Positions 1 through 5,162 of a DNA stretch of 5,162 nucleotides are shown piece after piece (the stretch's first letter is position 1; each line of letters opens with the position of its first letter). Where the stretch lies: assembly GCA_027620395.1 (NCBI GenBank), contig JAQBZY010000152.1:1-5162 (forward strand). The letters run 5' to 3'. The notes under the pieces were generated by a model. The model ran no database searches and was not told the origin of the DNA. It saw only the letters and a program-made list of their open reading frames with translations. Both the position numbers and the translations under genes were made by a program. This DNA is from Pseudomonadota bacterium. GTDB lineage: Bacteria; Pseudomonadota; Alphaproteobacteria; Rhodospirillales; Casp-alpha2.

Positions 1-1142
1 GGGTTGTCGCCGCCGATTTCAGTCTCATCGGCCGGCGGCTGATCCGGTGCGGCGCTGAGCTGAACCTTGAGCGGCATTACCGAACTGCCGCGCAGCACCC
101 GGATCACGGCGGCGTCGCCGACCGGCAATGTCGCGACTCGGTAATCCAGGTCCTCGACACCGTCGATGTCGTGTCCGTTGACGGCGAGGATGATGTCGCC
201 AGCGCGGATGCCGGCCTTGCCGCCCGATCCGGCTGGATGCACCTGCGATACGATGACGCCTTGCGGCTTGCGCATGCCGAGCGAGGTGGCGATATCGGGC
301 GTCACGGTCTGACCGAAGGCGCCGAGCCATGGCCGTACCAGCCGGCCATCCGGCTGGATACCGTTGATGACGGCGCGGACCATGTTCGACGGGATGGCGA
401 AGCCTATCCCCATGGAGCCGCCGGACTTGGAAAAGATTGCCGTATTGACGCCAACCAGCCGGCCATCCATGGCCACCAGGGCGCCACCGGAATTTCCGGG
501 ATTGATGGCGGCATCGGTTTGAATGAACGACTTGAGTTCCTTGCCCGACCCGATCGTCCGAGCCAACGCCGAGACGATGCCGCTGGTGACGGTCTGGCCG
601 ACGCCAAACGGATTGCCGATCGCCAGCACCAGATCGCCGACCCTGAGTTCATCGGAATCCCTGAGCGACAGCGACGGCAGATGCTCGCCACCGGCATCGA
701 CGCGCAGCACCGCAAGGTCTGTTTTGTCGTCGGAAACCACAATCTCGGCGTCGTACTCGCGCTTGTCGGCAAGGACCACCTTGATCCGATCGGCGCCCTC
801 GATGACATGCTGGTTGGTGACGATCAGTCCGTCCGGGCGAACGATCACGCCGGAGCCTAGCGAATTCTGTTGGGCCGGCCCGCCGGGGCCGAGTCTGAGG
901 CCGAAATCTCCGAAGAACCGACGAAAGAACGGATCGTCAAACAGTGGCGCCACCTGGCGGTTTCGGACGATCTTTTGGGTGTAAATATTGACCACCGCCG
1001 GCGCCGCCTTGTCGACCACTGGCGCGTACGAGAACTGCACCTCGGCCTTTGAACCTGGGACAATGCGGGATTGCGGCGCCGCGGCGGAAGGCGCCATGAC
1101 CAATAAGACAGCGGCTATTCGGCAAATCTGGCTGACACGCAT
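1..1142 (-). CDS. htrA: DegP/HtrA (Do)-family periplasmic serine endopeptidase, 3' end beyond window
   Basis: I translated this frame by hand; it is open to the window edge and gives 380 complete codons. The ATG at 1142-1140 is the first possible start, because an in-frame TGA lies three codons upstream. GGTGAT at 1153-1148 is a good Shine-Dalgarno. Residues 1-22 look like a Sec signal peptide (Arg2 and Arg8, hydrophobic IAAVLLVMA, cleavage near SAAA/PQS). A trypsin-like domain follows with a full catalytic triad: His112 in TNQHV, Asp142 in KTDLAVL and Ser218 in GNSGG. A PDZ domain spans about 270-362 (PWLGA, then AGIRAGDIILAVNG). The linker after it (PPADETEIGGDNP) resembles the one before the second PDZ of Do proteases, so I infer a second PDZ beyond the edge. 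The family degrades or chaperones misfolded envelope proteins. An operon terminator separates it from rplQ, so it is probably its own transcription unit. DegP, DegQ or MucD cannot be distinguished here. Confidence 0.95.
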   Translation of the reverse strand, partial: MRVSQICRIAAVLLVMAPSAAAPQSRIVPGSKAEVQFSYAPVVDKAAPAVVNIYTQKIVRNRQVAPLFDDPFFRRFFGDFGLRLGPGGPAQQNSLGSGVIVRPDGLIVTNQHVIEGADRIKVVLADKREYDAEIVVSDDKTDLAVLRVDAGGEHLPSLSLRDSDELRVGDLVLAIGNPFGVGQTVTSGIVSALARTIGSGKELKSFIQTDAAINPGNSGGALVAMDGRLVGVNTAIFSKSGGSMGIGFAIPSNMVRAVINGIQPDGRLVRPWLGAFGQTVTPDIATSLGMRKPQGVIVSQVHPAGSGGKAGIRAGDIILAVNGHDIDGVEDLDYRVATLPVGDAAVIRVLRGSSVMPLKVQLSAAPDQPPADETEIGGDN

Positions 1143-1181
1143 AGCTAATCACCCTGGCCCATTTCTCACCGGCCCCTATGA

Positions 1182-1208
1182 ATTAGACGATCCAAATTGC
1201 GATTTCAA
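1182..1208 (-). promoter_or_regulatory. Candidate promoter for the protease gene (weak)
   Basis: On the minus strand TTGAAA (1208-1203, 5 of 6 to the sigma70 -35) is followed by TCTAAT (1187-1182, 5 of 6 to the -10). The spacer is only 15 bp, shorter than the preferred 17. The -35 overlaps the T-rich tail of the rplQ terminator. Transcription would begin about 35 bases before the ATG. A promoter is expected here because a terminator precedes the gene, but this particular match is tentative. I saw no clear heat-shock or extracytoplasmic sigma-factor motif. Confidence 0.3.
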
Positions 1209-1237
1209 AACCAAAACCGGCGGCCAAAGGCCGCCGG
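1207..1237 (-). terminator. Intrinsic (Rho-independent) terminator after rplQ
   Basis: On the minus strand a perfect 9-bp GC-only stem (CCGGCGGCC at 1237-1229 pairing with GGCCGCCGG at 1225-1217) has a TTT loop. It is followed directly by the T-rich tail TTTTGGTTTT (1216-1207). It begins 27 bases after the rplQ stop codon and is the only structure in the window with both a strong stem and a T tail. It should end transcripts that carry rpsM, rpsK, rpoA and rplQ. Confidence 0.9.
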
Positions 1238-1264
1238 AGGGGCGTCATACGACTGAAAACCAAG

Positions 1265-1690
1265 TCATTCGGCATCCGGCGCCGATTCCTCGGCTGCAAG
1301 GCGGGCCCGGTCGACGGCACCCTTGGCGTCGGGGTCTCGGTCGACCAGTTCGACCACCGCCATGGGGGCGCTATCGCCGTAACGGAAACCGGCCTTGAGA
1401 ACCCGGGTATAGCCACCCGGCCGTTCCTTGTAGCGTTCTGCAAGGGTGGAGAACAGTTTGGCCAAAGAGGCGTCGTCGCGCAGGAATGCATGCGCGATCC
1501 GGCGGTCATGCAAGGTGCCCTTCTTGGCCAGCGTGATCATCCTGTCGGCGAAACGGCGGAGTTCCTTCGCCTTCGGCAACGTCGTCTTGATCTGTTCGTG
1601 CATCAAAAGCGAGGCGGTCATATTCGAGAACATCGCCTTGCGGTGCTGCGGCTTCTTGTTGAGTTTGCGGTAACCGGTTCCGTGTTTCAT
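1265..1690 (-). CDS. rplQ: 50S ribosomal protein bL17
   Basis: The gene encodes 141 residues of ribosomal protein bL17, a component of the large subunit near the exit-tunnel side. The N-terminus [23 protein letters not shown] and the segment [24 protein letters not shown] (about 31-54) are the conserved core of the family. [27 protein letters not shown] (about 92-118) is the typical C-terminal part of that core. An acidic, alanine-rich tail (about 120-141) extends past it, as is common in alphaproteobacteria. The ATG is preceded by AGGAG at 1701-1697 with a 6-base spacer, and no alternative start fits better. It is the last gene of the operon: rpoA lies 96 bases upstream and a strong terminator lies 27 bases downstream. 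Confidence 0.98.
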   Translation of the reverse strand: MKHGTGYRKLNKKPQHRKAMFSNMTASLLMHEQIKTTLPKAKELRRFADRMITLAKKGTLHDRRIAHAFLRDDASLAKLFSTLAERYKERPGGYTRVLKAGFRYGDSAPMAVVELVDRDPDAKGAVDRARLAAEESAPDAE

Positions 1691-1710
1691 GTCAGGCTCC
1701 TATATTTTGA

Positions 1711-1736
1711 CCCGCGCGTGCCATTTTACCCGCGGG
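1711..1736 (-). other. Possible hairpin in the rplQ leader
   Basis: CCCGCG (1736-1731) can pair with CGCGGG (1716-1711) across a 14-base loop, about ten bases upstream of the rplQ Shine-Dalgarno. The left arm lies within the palindrome CCCGCGGG (1736-1729), so other pairings compete. There is no T tract. It may affect rplQ translation or mRNA processing, but it could also be a by-product of GC-rich sequence. Confidence 0.3.
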
Positions 1737-1751
1737 CATTTGGTTCTTGGA

Positions 1752-1770
1752 CGCCGGCTTTTTGCCGGCG
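1752..1770 (-). other. Intergenic hairpin between rpoA and rplQ
   Basis: A perfect 7-bp stem (CGCCGGC with GCCGGCG) encloses an AAAAA loop on the transcript and begins 16 bases after the rpoA stop codon. The bases that follow (TCCAAGAACC) contain no U run, so it is not a canonical intrinsic terminator. It could stabilise the rpoA 3' end, act as a processing site, or cause partial attenuation before rplQ. Confidence 0.5.
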
Positions 1771-1786
1771 CCTAGTTTGTCGTCGC

Positions 1787-2803
1787 TTAGAACGGTTCTT
1801 CCAGGCGTTTTGCCATTTCCTCGATGTTTTCAGGCGGCCATTCGGTGATTTCCATGCCCAGATGCAAGCCCATTCGCGCCAGCACTTCCTTGATTTCGTT
1901 CAAGGACTTGCGGCCGAAATTGGGGGTCCGGAGCATATCCGCCTCGGTCTTCTGCACCAGATCGCCGATATAGATGATGTTGTCGTTCTTCAGGCAATTG
2001 GCCGAGCGGACACTAAGCTCGAGTTCATCGACCTTGCGCAGCAGATTGCGGTTGAACGGCAGTTCGTCGCGGCTTTCCTCGGAGACCTCGCCCTTCGGCT
2101 CCTCGAAGTTGATGAACAATTGCAACTGGTCCTGCAGAATGCGGGCCGCCAGCGCGACCGCATCATCCGGCGTCACCGCGCCGTTGGTCTGGACGTCGAT
2201 ATAGAGCTTATCGTAGTCGGTCGCTTGGCCGACGCGGGTATTTTCGATCTTGTAGGAGACGCGGCGGACCGGCGAAAAGATGGCGTCGATCGGTATCAAG
2301 CCGATCGGGCTATCTTCAGCGCGGTTCTGAGCGGCGGCGACATAGCCCTTGCCGTTCTCGACCGTCATTTCCATCTTGAGCGTCGCGCCCTTGTCGAGAT
2401 GGCACAACACCAGATCGGGGTCCATGACCTCGATATCGGCACCGGTCTCGATCATGCCGGCCTTGACCTCGCACGGCCCTTGGGCCTTCAAGGACATCCG
2501 CTTAGGACCCTCGGCCATCATCTTCAGGCCCATCGATTTGAGATTGAGCACGATGTCGGTGACGTCCTCGCGGACCCCCGAAATCGACGAAAATTCGTGC
2601 AAAACGCCCTCGATTTGGATCGACGTCACCGCCGCGCCGTGCAGCGACGACAGCAAGATACGCCGCAGCGCGTTGCCGAGAGTTAGGCCGAAACCGCGCT
2701 CCAGCGGGTCGGCGACAACCGTCGCCTGACGCGACGGATCGTTGCCCGGAATTACGTCGAGTTTCGACGGTTTAATGAGTTCTTGCCAGTTTTTATGAAG
2801 CAC
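1787..2803 (-). CDS. rpoA: DNA-directed RNA polymerase subunit alpha
   Basis: The gene encodes 338 residues, the normal full length for bacterial RpoA. The alpha dimer starts core-polymerase assembly, and its C-terminal domain contacts UP elements and activators. The N-terminal domain (about 1-235) contains [22 protein letters not shown] (35-56), whose Arg47/Arg48 fall in the conserved assembly region. A flexible acidic linker follows (about 236-250). The C-terminal domain (about 251-325) contains [20 protein letters not shown]; Arg266, Asn269 and Cys270 match the E. coli DNA-contact region around Arg265. [15 protein letters not shown] is the second helix-hairpin-helix part. The start is GTG at 2803-2801, supported by GAGGT at 2815-2811 with a 7-base spacer and by the conserved [15 protein letters not shown] N-terminus. 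rpsK is upstream across a structured 126-base gap and rplQ is downstream; rpsD is absent between them. Confidence 0.99.
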   Translation of the reverse strand: MLHKNWQELIKPSKLDVIPGNDPSRQATVVADPLERGFGLTLGNALRRILLSSLHGAAVTSIQIEGVLHEFSSISGVREDVTDIVLNLKSMGLKMMAEGPKRMSLKAQGPCEVKAGMIETGADIEVMDPDLVLCHLDKGATLKMEMTVENGKGYVAAAQNRAEDSPIGLIPIDAIFSPVRRVSYKIENTRVGQATDYDKLYIDVQTNGAVTPDDAVALAARILQDQLQLFINFEEPKGEVSEESRDELPFNRNLLRKVDELELSVRSANCLKNDNIIYIGDLVQKTEADMLRTPNFGRKSLNEIKEVLARMGLHLGMEITEWPPENIEEMAKRLEEPF

Positions 2804-2810
2804 TTCGGTG

Positions 2811-2815
2811 ACCTC
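2811..2815 (-). promoter_or_regulatory. Shine-Dalgarno fixing the GTG start of rpoA
   Basis: GAGGT on the minus strand lies 7 bases before the GTG at 2803. No in-frame ATG is available close by without losing the conserved N-terminus, so the GTG start is well supported. Confidence 0.8.
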
Positions 2816-2830
2816 GCGCTCACAATTGAC

Positions 2831-2859
2831 GGCGACGTCCTCATTGCGAGACCGTCGCC
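2831..2859 (-). other. Hairpin upstream of rpoA
   Basis: On the transcript GGCGAC (2859-2854) pairs with GTCGCC (2836-2831). The interior (GTC with GAC, then GA with TC) can extend the stem with two single-base bulges around a small loop; alternatively a seventh G-C pair forms with a 15-base loop. It ends about 15 bases before the rpoA Shine-Dalgarno. There is no U run. It may be a leader structure for rpoA, but no known regulatory class is recognised. Confidence 0.5.
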
Positions 2860-2875
2860 TGAAACCTATACGGAA

Positions 2876-2890
2876 CGGCGATAATCGCCG
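2876..2890 (-). other. Second hairpin in the rpsK-rpoA gap
   Basis: CGGCGAT and ATCGCCG form a near-perfect inverted repeat around one central base. As RNA this gives CGGCGA and UCGCCG with a UUA loop, that is 6 bp. Flanking GGTT and TTCC add two outer G-C pairs after a UU/UU mismatch. There is no U tract on either side. Confidence 0.5.
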
Positions 2891-2906
2891 AACCGCCCTC
2901 TCCTAA

Positions 2907-2922
2907 CCGCCCGGCCGGGCGG
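2907..2922 (-). other. GC palindrome just after the rpsK stop
   Basis: CCGCCCGGCCGGGCGG is a perfect 16-base palindrome starting 7 bases beyond the end of rpsK. As RNA it gives a 6-bp stem with a GGCC loop, flanked downstream by GTTAGGAGAGGG and not by a U tract. It looks like a 3'-end stabiliser or pause element, not an intrinsic terminator. Confidence 0.5.
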
Positions 2923-2929
2923 CCAGGCC

Positions 2930-3325
2930 TTAGACCCGGCGACGTTTCCTGGGACGGCAACCGTTATGCGGTATCGGCGTTACGTCCTTGATGGCGGTGA
3001 TGGTGAAGCCAATGGCTTGCAGGGCACGCAGCGCCGACTCACGTCCGGAACCTGGCCCCTTCACCAACACTTCCAAGGTCTTCATGCCATGCTCCATGGC
3101 CTTGCGGCCAGCCGATTCGCCGGCAACCTGAGCGGCATAGGGGGTCGATTTTCTGGACCCCTTGAAGCCCGAAGAACCTGCCGACGACCAGGAAATGGTA
3201 TTACCCTGGGCGTCGGTGATGGTAATCATCGTGTTGTTGAACGTCGAATTGACGTGGGCGGTACCCGACACGATGTTTTTCCGCTCGCGCCGACGTGTCC
3301 GCGGTGCTGTCGCTGCTTTCGCCAT
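2930..3325 (-). CDS. rpsK: 30S ribosomal protein uS11
   Basis: The gene encodes 131 residues of uS11, a small-subunit platform protein that contacts 16S rRNA near the mRNA exit. A basic N-terminal extension (RTRRRERKN, about 9-17) precedes the core [24 protein letters not shown] (19-42). [21 protein letters not shown] (46-66) and [15 protein letters not shown] (88-102) are diagnostic. The C-terminus [18 protein letters not shown] (114-131) is the family signature. The ATG at 3325 has AAGGG at 3339-3335 with a 9-base spacer; that Shine-Dalgarno overlaps the rpsM stop codon TAA. The 12-base gap to rpsM indicates co-transcription and possibly translational coupling. Length is normal for the family. 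Confidence 0.98.
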   Translation of the reverse strand: MAKAATAPRTRRRERKNIVSGTAHVNSTFNNTMITITDAQGNTISWSSAGSSGFKGSRKSTPYAAQVAGESAGRKAMEHGMKTLEVLVKGPGSGRESALRALQAIGFTITAIKDVTPIPHNGCRPRKRRRV

Positions 3326-3337
3326 GATATATCGCCC

Positions 3338-3709
3338 TTAAGCTTTTTTCTTGCCGGCAATCGGCTTCGACGGGCCCTTGCGGGTCCGGGCATTGGTGTG
3401 GGTGCGCTGGCCGCGAACCGGCAACTGGCGGCGGTGCCGGAGACCCCGGTAGCAGCCCAAATCCATCAGCCGTTTGATGTTCATGGCGACGGAGCGGCGC
3501 AGTTCGCCCTCAACGGTAAAATCCTGGTCGATCAGATCGCGGATTCGGGCGACGTCGTCGTCGCTCAGTTCATTGACCCGGCGATCCTCGGAAATGCCGC
3601 AGGCTTCGCAGATCTTGCGCGCCGTCGTCCGGCCTATACCATGGATATAGGTCAGCGCAATGACGGTGCGCTTGCCCGTCGGAATATTAACACCAGCAAT
3701 ACGCGCCAA
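3338..3709 (-). CDS. rpsM: 30S ribosomal protein uS13 (TTG start)
   Basis: The gene encodes 123 residues of uS13, a small-subunit head protein that contacts the P-site tRNA and bridges to the 50S subunit. The N-terminus [14 protein letters not shown] and the segment [19 protein letters not shown] (21-39) are typical. The basic C-terminal part [25 protein letters not shown] (88-112) followed by a lysine-rich tail is the family signature. The frame also offers a GTG nine bases earlier at 3718, but its first base is the last base of the Shine-Dalgarno AAGGAG (3723-3718). TTG at 3709 has an 8-base spacer and gives exactly the conserved [10 protein letters not shown] start, so I chose it. It is the first gene after the internal promoter and lies 12 bases before rpsK. 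Confidence 0.96.
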   Translation of the reverse strand: MARIAGVNIPTGKRTVIALTYIHGIGRTTARKICEACGISEDRRVNELSDDDVARIRDLIDQDFTVEGELRRSVAMNIKRLMDLGCYRGLRHRRQLPVRGQRTHTNARTRKGPSKPIAGKKKA

Positions 3710-3717
3710 AGATCGCA

Positions 3718-3723
3718 CTCCTT
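3718..3723 (-). promoter_or_regulatory. Shine-Dalgarno deciding the rpsM start
   Basis: AAGGAG on the minus strand lies 8 bases from TTG at 3709, the ideal distance. It overlaps the upstream GTG at 3718, which therefore cannot be its start. Confidence 0.85.
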
Positions 3724-3765
3724 ACACTTTGGGTCGAATTCGGAAACCACCGGTTTTTTGAAGAG

Positions 3766-3787
3766 CGCGGATTATATGCATTCCGCG
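3766..3787. repeat. Inverted repeat across the -10 of the rpsM promoter
   Basis: CGCGGA (3766-3771) and TCCGCG (3782-3787) are perfect 6-bp arms separated by 10 bases, about one and a half helical turns centre to centre. The pair straddles the TATAAT at 3776-3771 and part of the spacer. It has the shape of a repressor operator, but no known operator consensus is recognised and chance is possible in GC-rich DNA. Confidence 0.35.
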
Positions 3788-3798
3788 GTTCAAGTCAA
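3771..3798 (-). promoter_or_regulatory. Strong sigma70-type promoter for rpsM-rpsK-rpoA-rplQ
   Basis: On the minus strand TTGACT (3798-3793, 5 of 6 to TTGACA) is followed after 16 bp by TATAAT (3776-3771, 6 of 6). Transcription should start near 3766-3763, giving a leader of about 55 bases before the rpsM TTG at 3709. It lies wholly in the gap between adk and rpsM and is the best promoter match in the window. It would let the ribosomal/RNA polymerase genes be expressed separately from the upstream secY-adk transcript. In the leader, AAACC and GGTTT (within 3744-3756) could form a small 5-bp hairpin. Confidence 0.75.
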
Positions 3799-3835
3799 CG
3801 CCCTATGGCCCGATTTCTTGCCCTGGTTCAGTCCT

Positions 3836-4402
3836 TCAACCAAGAATGACGTAGAGCGATCTCGACACCTCGTCGACGCTCTGCATGCCATCCACAGTTA
3901 CCAAAATACCCCTTTTCCGATAGTAAGGAATGATCGGGGCGGTTTGTTCGCGATAGACGCCGAGGCGCTTTCTAAGCGTCTCGGCGTTATCGTCACTCCT
4001 GGCGCCGCCGGTTTCACGGGCCCGGTTTTCGATCCGATCGAAAAGAACCTTTTCGTCGACTTCAATGCTGACGACGTATTTCAGCGATAGTCCCTTTTCG
4101 GCGAGCATCGCGTCCAACGCCTCGGCCTGGGCCACGGTCCGCGGAAAACCATCCAAAATGAACCCCTTAGCGCAATCTGGTTGGCCAATTCTATCGGCGA
4201 TGATGCCGATCACGATGTCATCTGAAACCAAGTCACCGCGGTCCAGCACGGTCATGGCCTTTCGGCCCAGATCGGTATTGGCGGCGACGGCGGCACGGAG
4301 CATCTCGCCGGTCGAAAGTTGCACGATCCCGAAGCGCGCCACCAAACGTTCGGCTTGCGTGCCCTTGCCGGCACCCGGCGGCCCAAGAAGGATGAGGATC
4401 AT
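3836..4402 (-). CDS. adk: Adenylate kinase (short-LID form)
   Basis: The gene encodes 188 residues of adenylate kinase, the cytoplasmic enzyme that interconverts ATP + AMP and 2 ADP. The P-loop GPPGAGKGTQ is at 7-16. The AMP-binding part includes STGEMLR (30-36, with Arg36) and GFILDGFPRTVAQAEAL (80-96, with Arg88). DRIENRARETGGARSDD (122-138) followed by ETLRKRLGVY carries the arginines expected at the active site (Arg123, Arg127, Arg135, Arg146). At 188 residues, against 214 in E. coli, it is the short form without the extended LID and without zinc-binding cysteines. The ATG overlaps the secY stop as ATGA, and AGGAGG at 4417-4412 lies 9 bases upstream inside secY, so the two genes are probably translationally coupled. 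No terminator is seen between adk and the rpsM promoter. Confidence 0.98.
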   Translation of the reverse strand: MILILLGPPGAGKGTQAERLVARFGIVQLSTGEMLRAAVAANTDLGRKAMTVLDRGDLVSDDIVIGIIADRIGQPDCAKGFILDGFPRTVAQAEALDAMLAEKGLSLKYVVSIEVDEKVLFDRIENRARETGGARSDDNAETLRKRLGVYREQTAPIIPYYRKRGILVTVDGMQSVDEVSRSLYVILG

Positions 4403-5162
4403 TTCTTATCCCCTCCTCTAAGCTTGGATTTCTTGATCAGGCCTTCGTACTGATGTGCCAACAGATGCGACTGGATCTGGGTGACTGTGTCCATGGTCAC
4501 GGTGACCACGATCAGAAGGCTGGTGCCGCCGAAATAAAATGGCAACGACCACCGGGAAATCAGAATTTCCGGCAACAGGCAAATCGCCGAAAGATATGCC
4601 GCGCCGATCACCGTTAGTCTGGTCAGAACCCAATCGAGGTAGTTGGCGGTGTTAACGCCGGGGCGGATTCCAGGGACGAATCCGCCGTATTTCTTCAAAT
4701 TATCAGCGGTTTCGGCCGGATTGAACACGACCGCAGTGTAGAAAAACGCAAAGAACACGATCAACGACAGATAAATTGTCAGATACAACGGCTGGCCACG
4801 GCCCAAATACGCTGCCGCGGTGGTCATCCACTCCGGCCCGCTGCCGGCCATGAACTGAATGATGGTGACCGGCAAAAGCAGGATCGAACTGGCGAAAATC
4901 GGCGGAATCACGCCCGCCGTGTTGATCTTGAGCGGCAAGTGCGAGCTATCGCCACCGGTCATCCGGTTGCCGCGTTGCCGCTTGGGGTACTGCACCAGGA
5001 TTCGGCGCTGTGCCCGCTCGACGAAAACAATGAAGAAAATGACGCCGACCGACATCAGCAGTAGCGTGATGATGACCGCCGTCGAAACGGCGCCGGTGCG
5101 GCCGAGTTCAAGCGTCTGCGCCAAGGCGGCCGGCAATTCCGCGACGATGCCAGAGAAGATGA
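4399..5162 (-). CDS. secY: Preprotein translocase subunit SecY, C-terminal part (5' end beyond window)
   Basis: The frame stays open to the right edge, giving 253 residues and a TGA stop; the true start lies outside. SecY is the channel subunit of the SecYEG inner-membrane translocon. Compared with E. coli SecY (443 residues), this is the part from the end of TM5 to the C-terminus. In fragment numbering, the periplasmic LPAALAQTLELGRTGA is at 9-24, TM6 at about 25-47, and the cytoplasmic loop ERAQRRILVQYPKRQRGNR at 48-66. HLPLKINTAGVIPPIFASSI then enters TM7 (about 82-102). TM8 (about 125-146) is followed by the conserved NPAETADNLKKYGGFVPGIRPG loop that contacts the ribosome and SecA. TM9 (about 176-200) and TM10 with FYFGGTSLLIVV (about 208-228) complete it. 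The tail ends QYEGLIKKSKLRGGDKK. It overlaps adk by four bases. Confidence 0.98.
   Translation of the reverse strand, partial: IFSGIVAELPAALAQTLELGRTGAVSTAVIITLLLMSVGVIFFIVFVERAQRRILVQYPKRQRGNRMTGGDSSHLPLKINTAGVIPPIFASSILLLPVTIIQFMAGSGPEWMTTAAAYLGRGQPLYLTIYLSLIVFFAFFYTAVVFNPAETADNLKKYGGFVPGIRPGVNTANYLDWVLTRLTVIGAAYLSAICLLPEILISRWSLPFYFGGTSLLIVVTVTMDTVTQIQSHLLAHQYEGLIKKSKLRGGDKK

Noticed and set aside
337..468. 15-base direct repeat ACCAGCCGGCCATCC at 337-351 and 454-468
   Set aside because: Both copies encode the same pentapeptide DGRLV within the protease and domain edge, where this sequence is normal for the family; it is coding coincidence, not a mobile or recombination site.
461..474. 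Inverted repeat GGCCAT-CC-ATGGCC
   Set aside because: It lies inside the conserved protease domain coding sequence and is short; no regulatory role is supported.
171..860. Plus-strand open frame (229 codons) within the protease gene
   Set aside because: The opposite strand encodes a protease with intact catalytic motifs across the whole region; the plus frame has no recognisable domain.
937..1152. Minus-strand GTG-started frame overlapping the protease start
   Set aside because: It is out of frame with the protease, has no recognisable domain, and the good ribosome binding site and signal peptide belong to the ATG at 1142.
1490..2686. Long plus-strand open frame (398 codons) antisense to rpoA and rplQ
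   Set aside because: It lies opposite two certain genes and crosses the gap between them. Its translation is arginine-, aspartate- and histidine-rich, with no recognisable domain, and is explained by GC-rich codon structure on the other strand.
3742..3759. Plus-strand terminator-like hairpin (GGAAACC-ACC-GGTTTTTT)
   Set aside because: The stem is only about 5 bp and no plus-strand gene precedes it; on the minus strand it is merely a small leader hairpin.
2966..4090. Long plus-strand open frame (374 codons) antisense to rpsK, rpsM and adk
   Set aside because: It spans two intergenic gaps and three conserved genes on the other strand, has no recognisable protein similarity, and would run over the rpsM promoter. 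It is a shadow frame.
4399..5136. secY read as a complete gene starting at TTG 5136
   Set aside because: The frame continues upstream with conserved SecY residues (IFSGIVAE) to the window edge, so that TTG is an internal leucine codon and the gene is truncated by the window.

Overview
This window is the distal part of a bacterial ribosomal-protein/RNA-polymerase gene cluster, read entirely on the minus strand (right to left): secY (5' end cut by the window edge), adk, rpsM, rpsK, rpoA, rplQ, then a DegP/HtrA-type protease gene whose 3' end lies beyond the left edge. The content points to an alphaproteobacterium, probably Rhodospirillales-like. adk sits between secY and rpsM. Neither rpmJ nor rpsD interrupts the rpsM-rpsK-rpoA-rplQ block. 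A Do-family protease follows rplQ. The DNA is GC-rich, and the protein sequences look alphaproteobacterial (for example the RpoA N-terminus and the Do-protease PDZ region). The exact genus cannot be read from this.

Layout, in transcription order. At 5162-4399 lies the C-terminal 253 residues of SecY (TM6 to TM10). It overlaps adk (4402-3836) by four bases (ATGA), with the adk Shine-Dalgarno inside the last secY codons. The 126-base gap before rpsM carries the best promoter in the window (TTGACT, 16 bp, TATAAT), with a 6-bp inverted repeat across the -10. rpsM (3709-3338) is best started at a TTG, and rpsK (3325-2930) follows 12 bases later. A 126-base gap with three GC-rich hairpins leads to rpoA (GTG start, 2803-1787). 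A 96-base gap with one clear hairpin leads to rplQ (1690-1265). A textbook intrinsic terminator (1237-1207) closes the operon. A weak candidate promoter and a good ribosome binding site then precede the protease gene (1142 to beyond 1).

Together the genes serve translation (uS13, uS11, bL17), transcription (RNA polymerase alpha), protein export (SecY), adenylate balance (Adk) and envelope protein quality control (the protease). The plus strand holds only open frames antisense to these genes. I found no mobile element, CRISPR, tRNA, toxin-antitoxin or undescribed system. What deserves a second look is regulatory: the internal promoter with its symmetric element, the structured rpsK-rpoA spacer, and two non-ATG starts.
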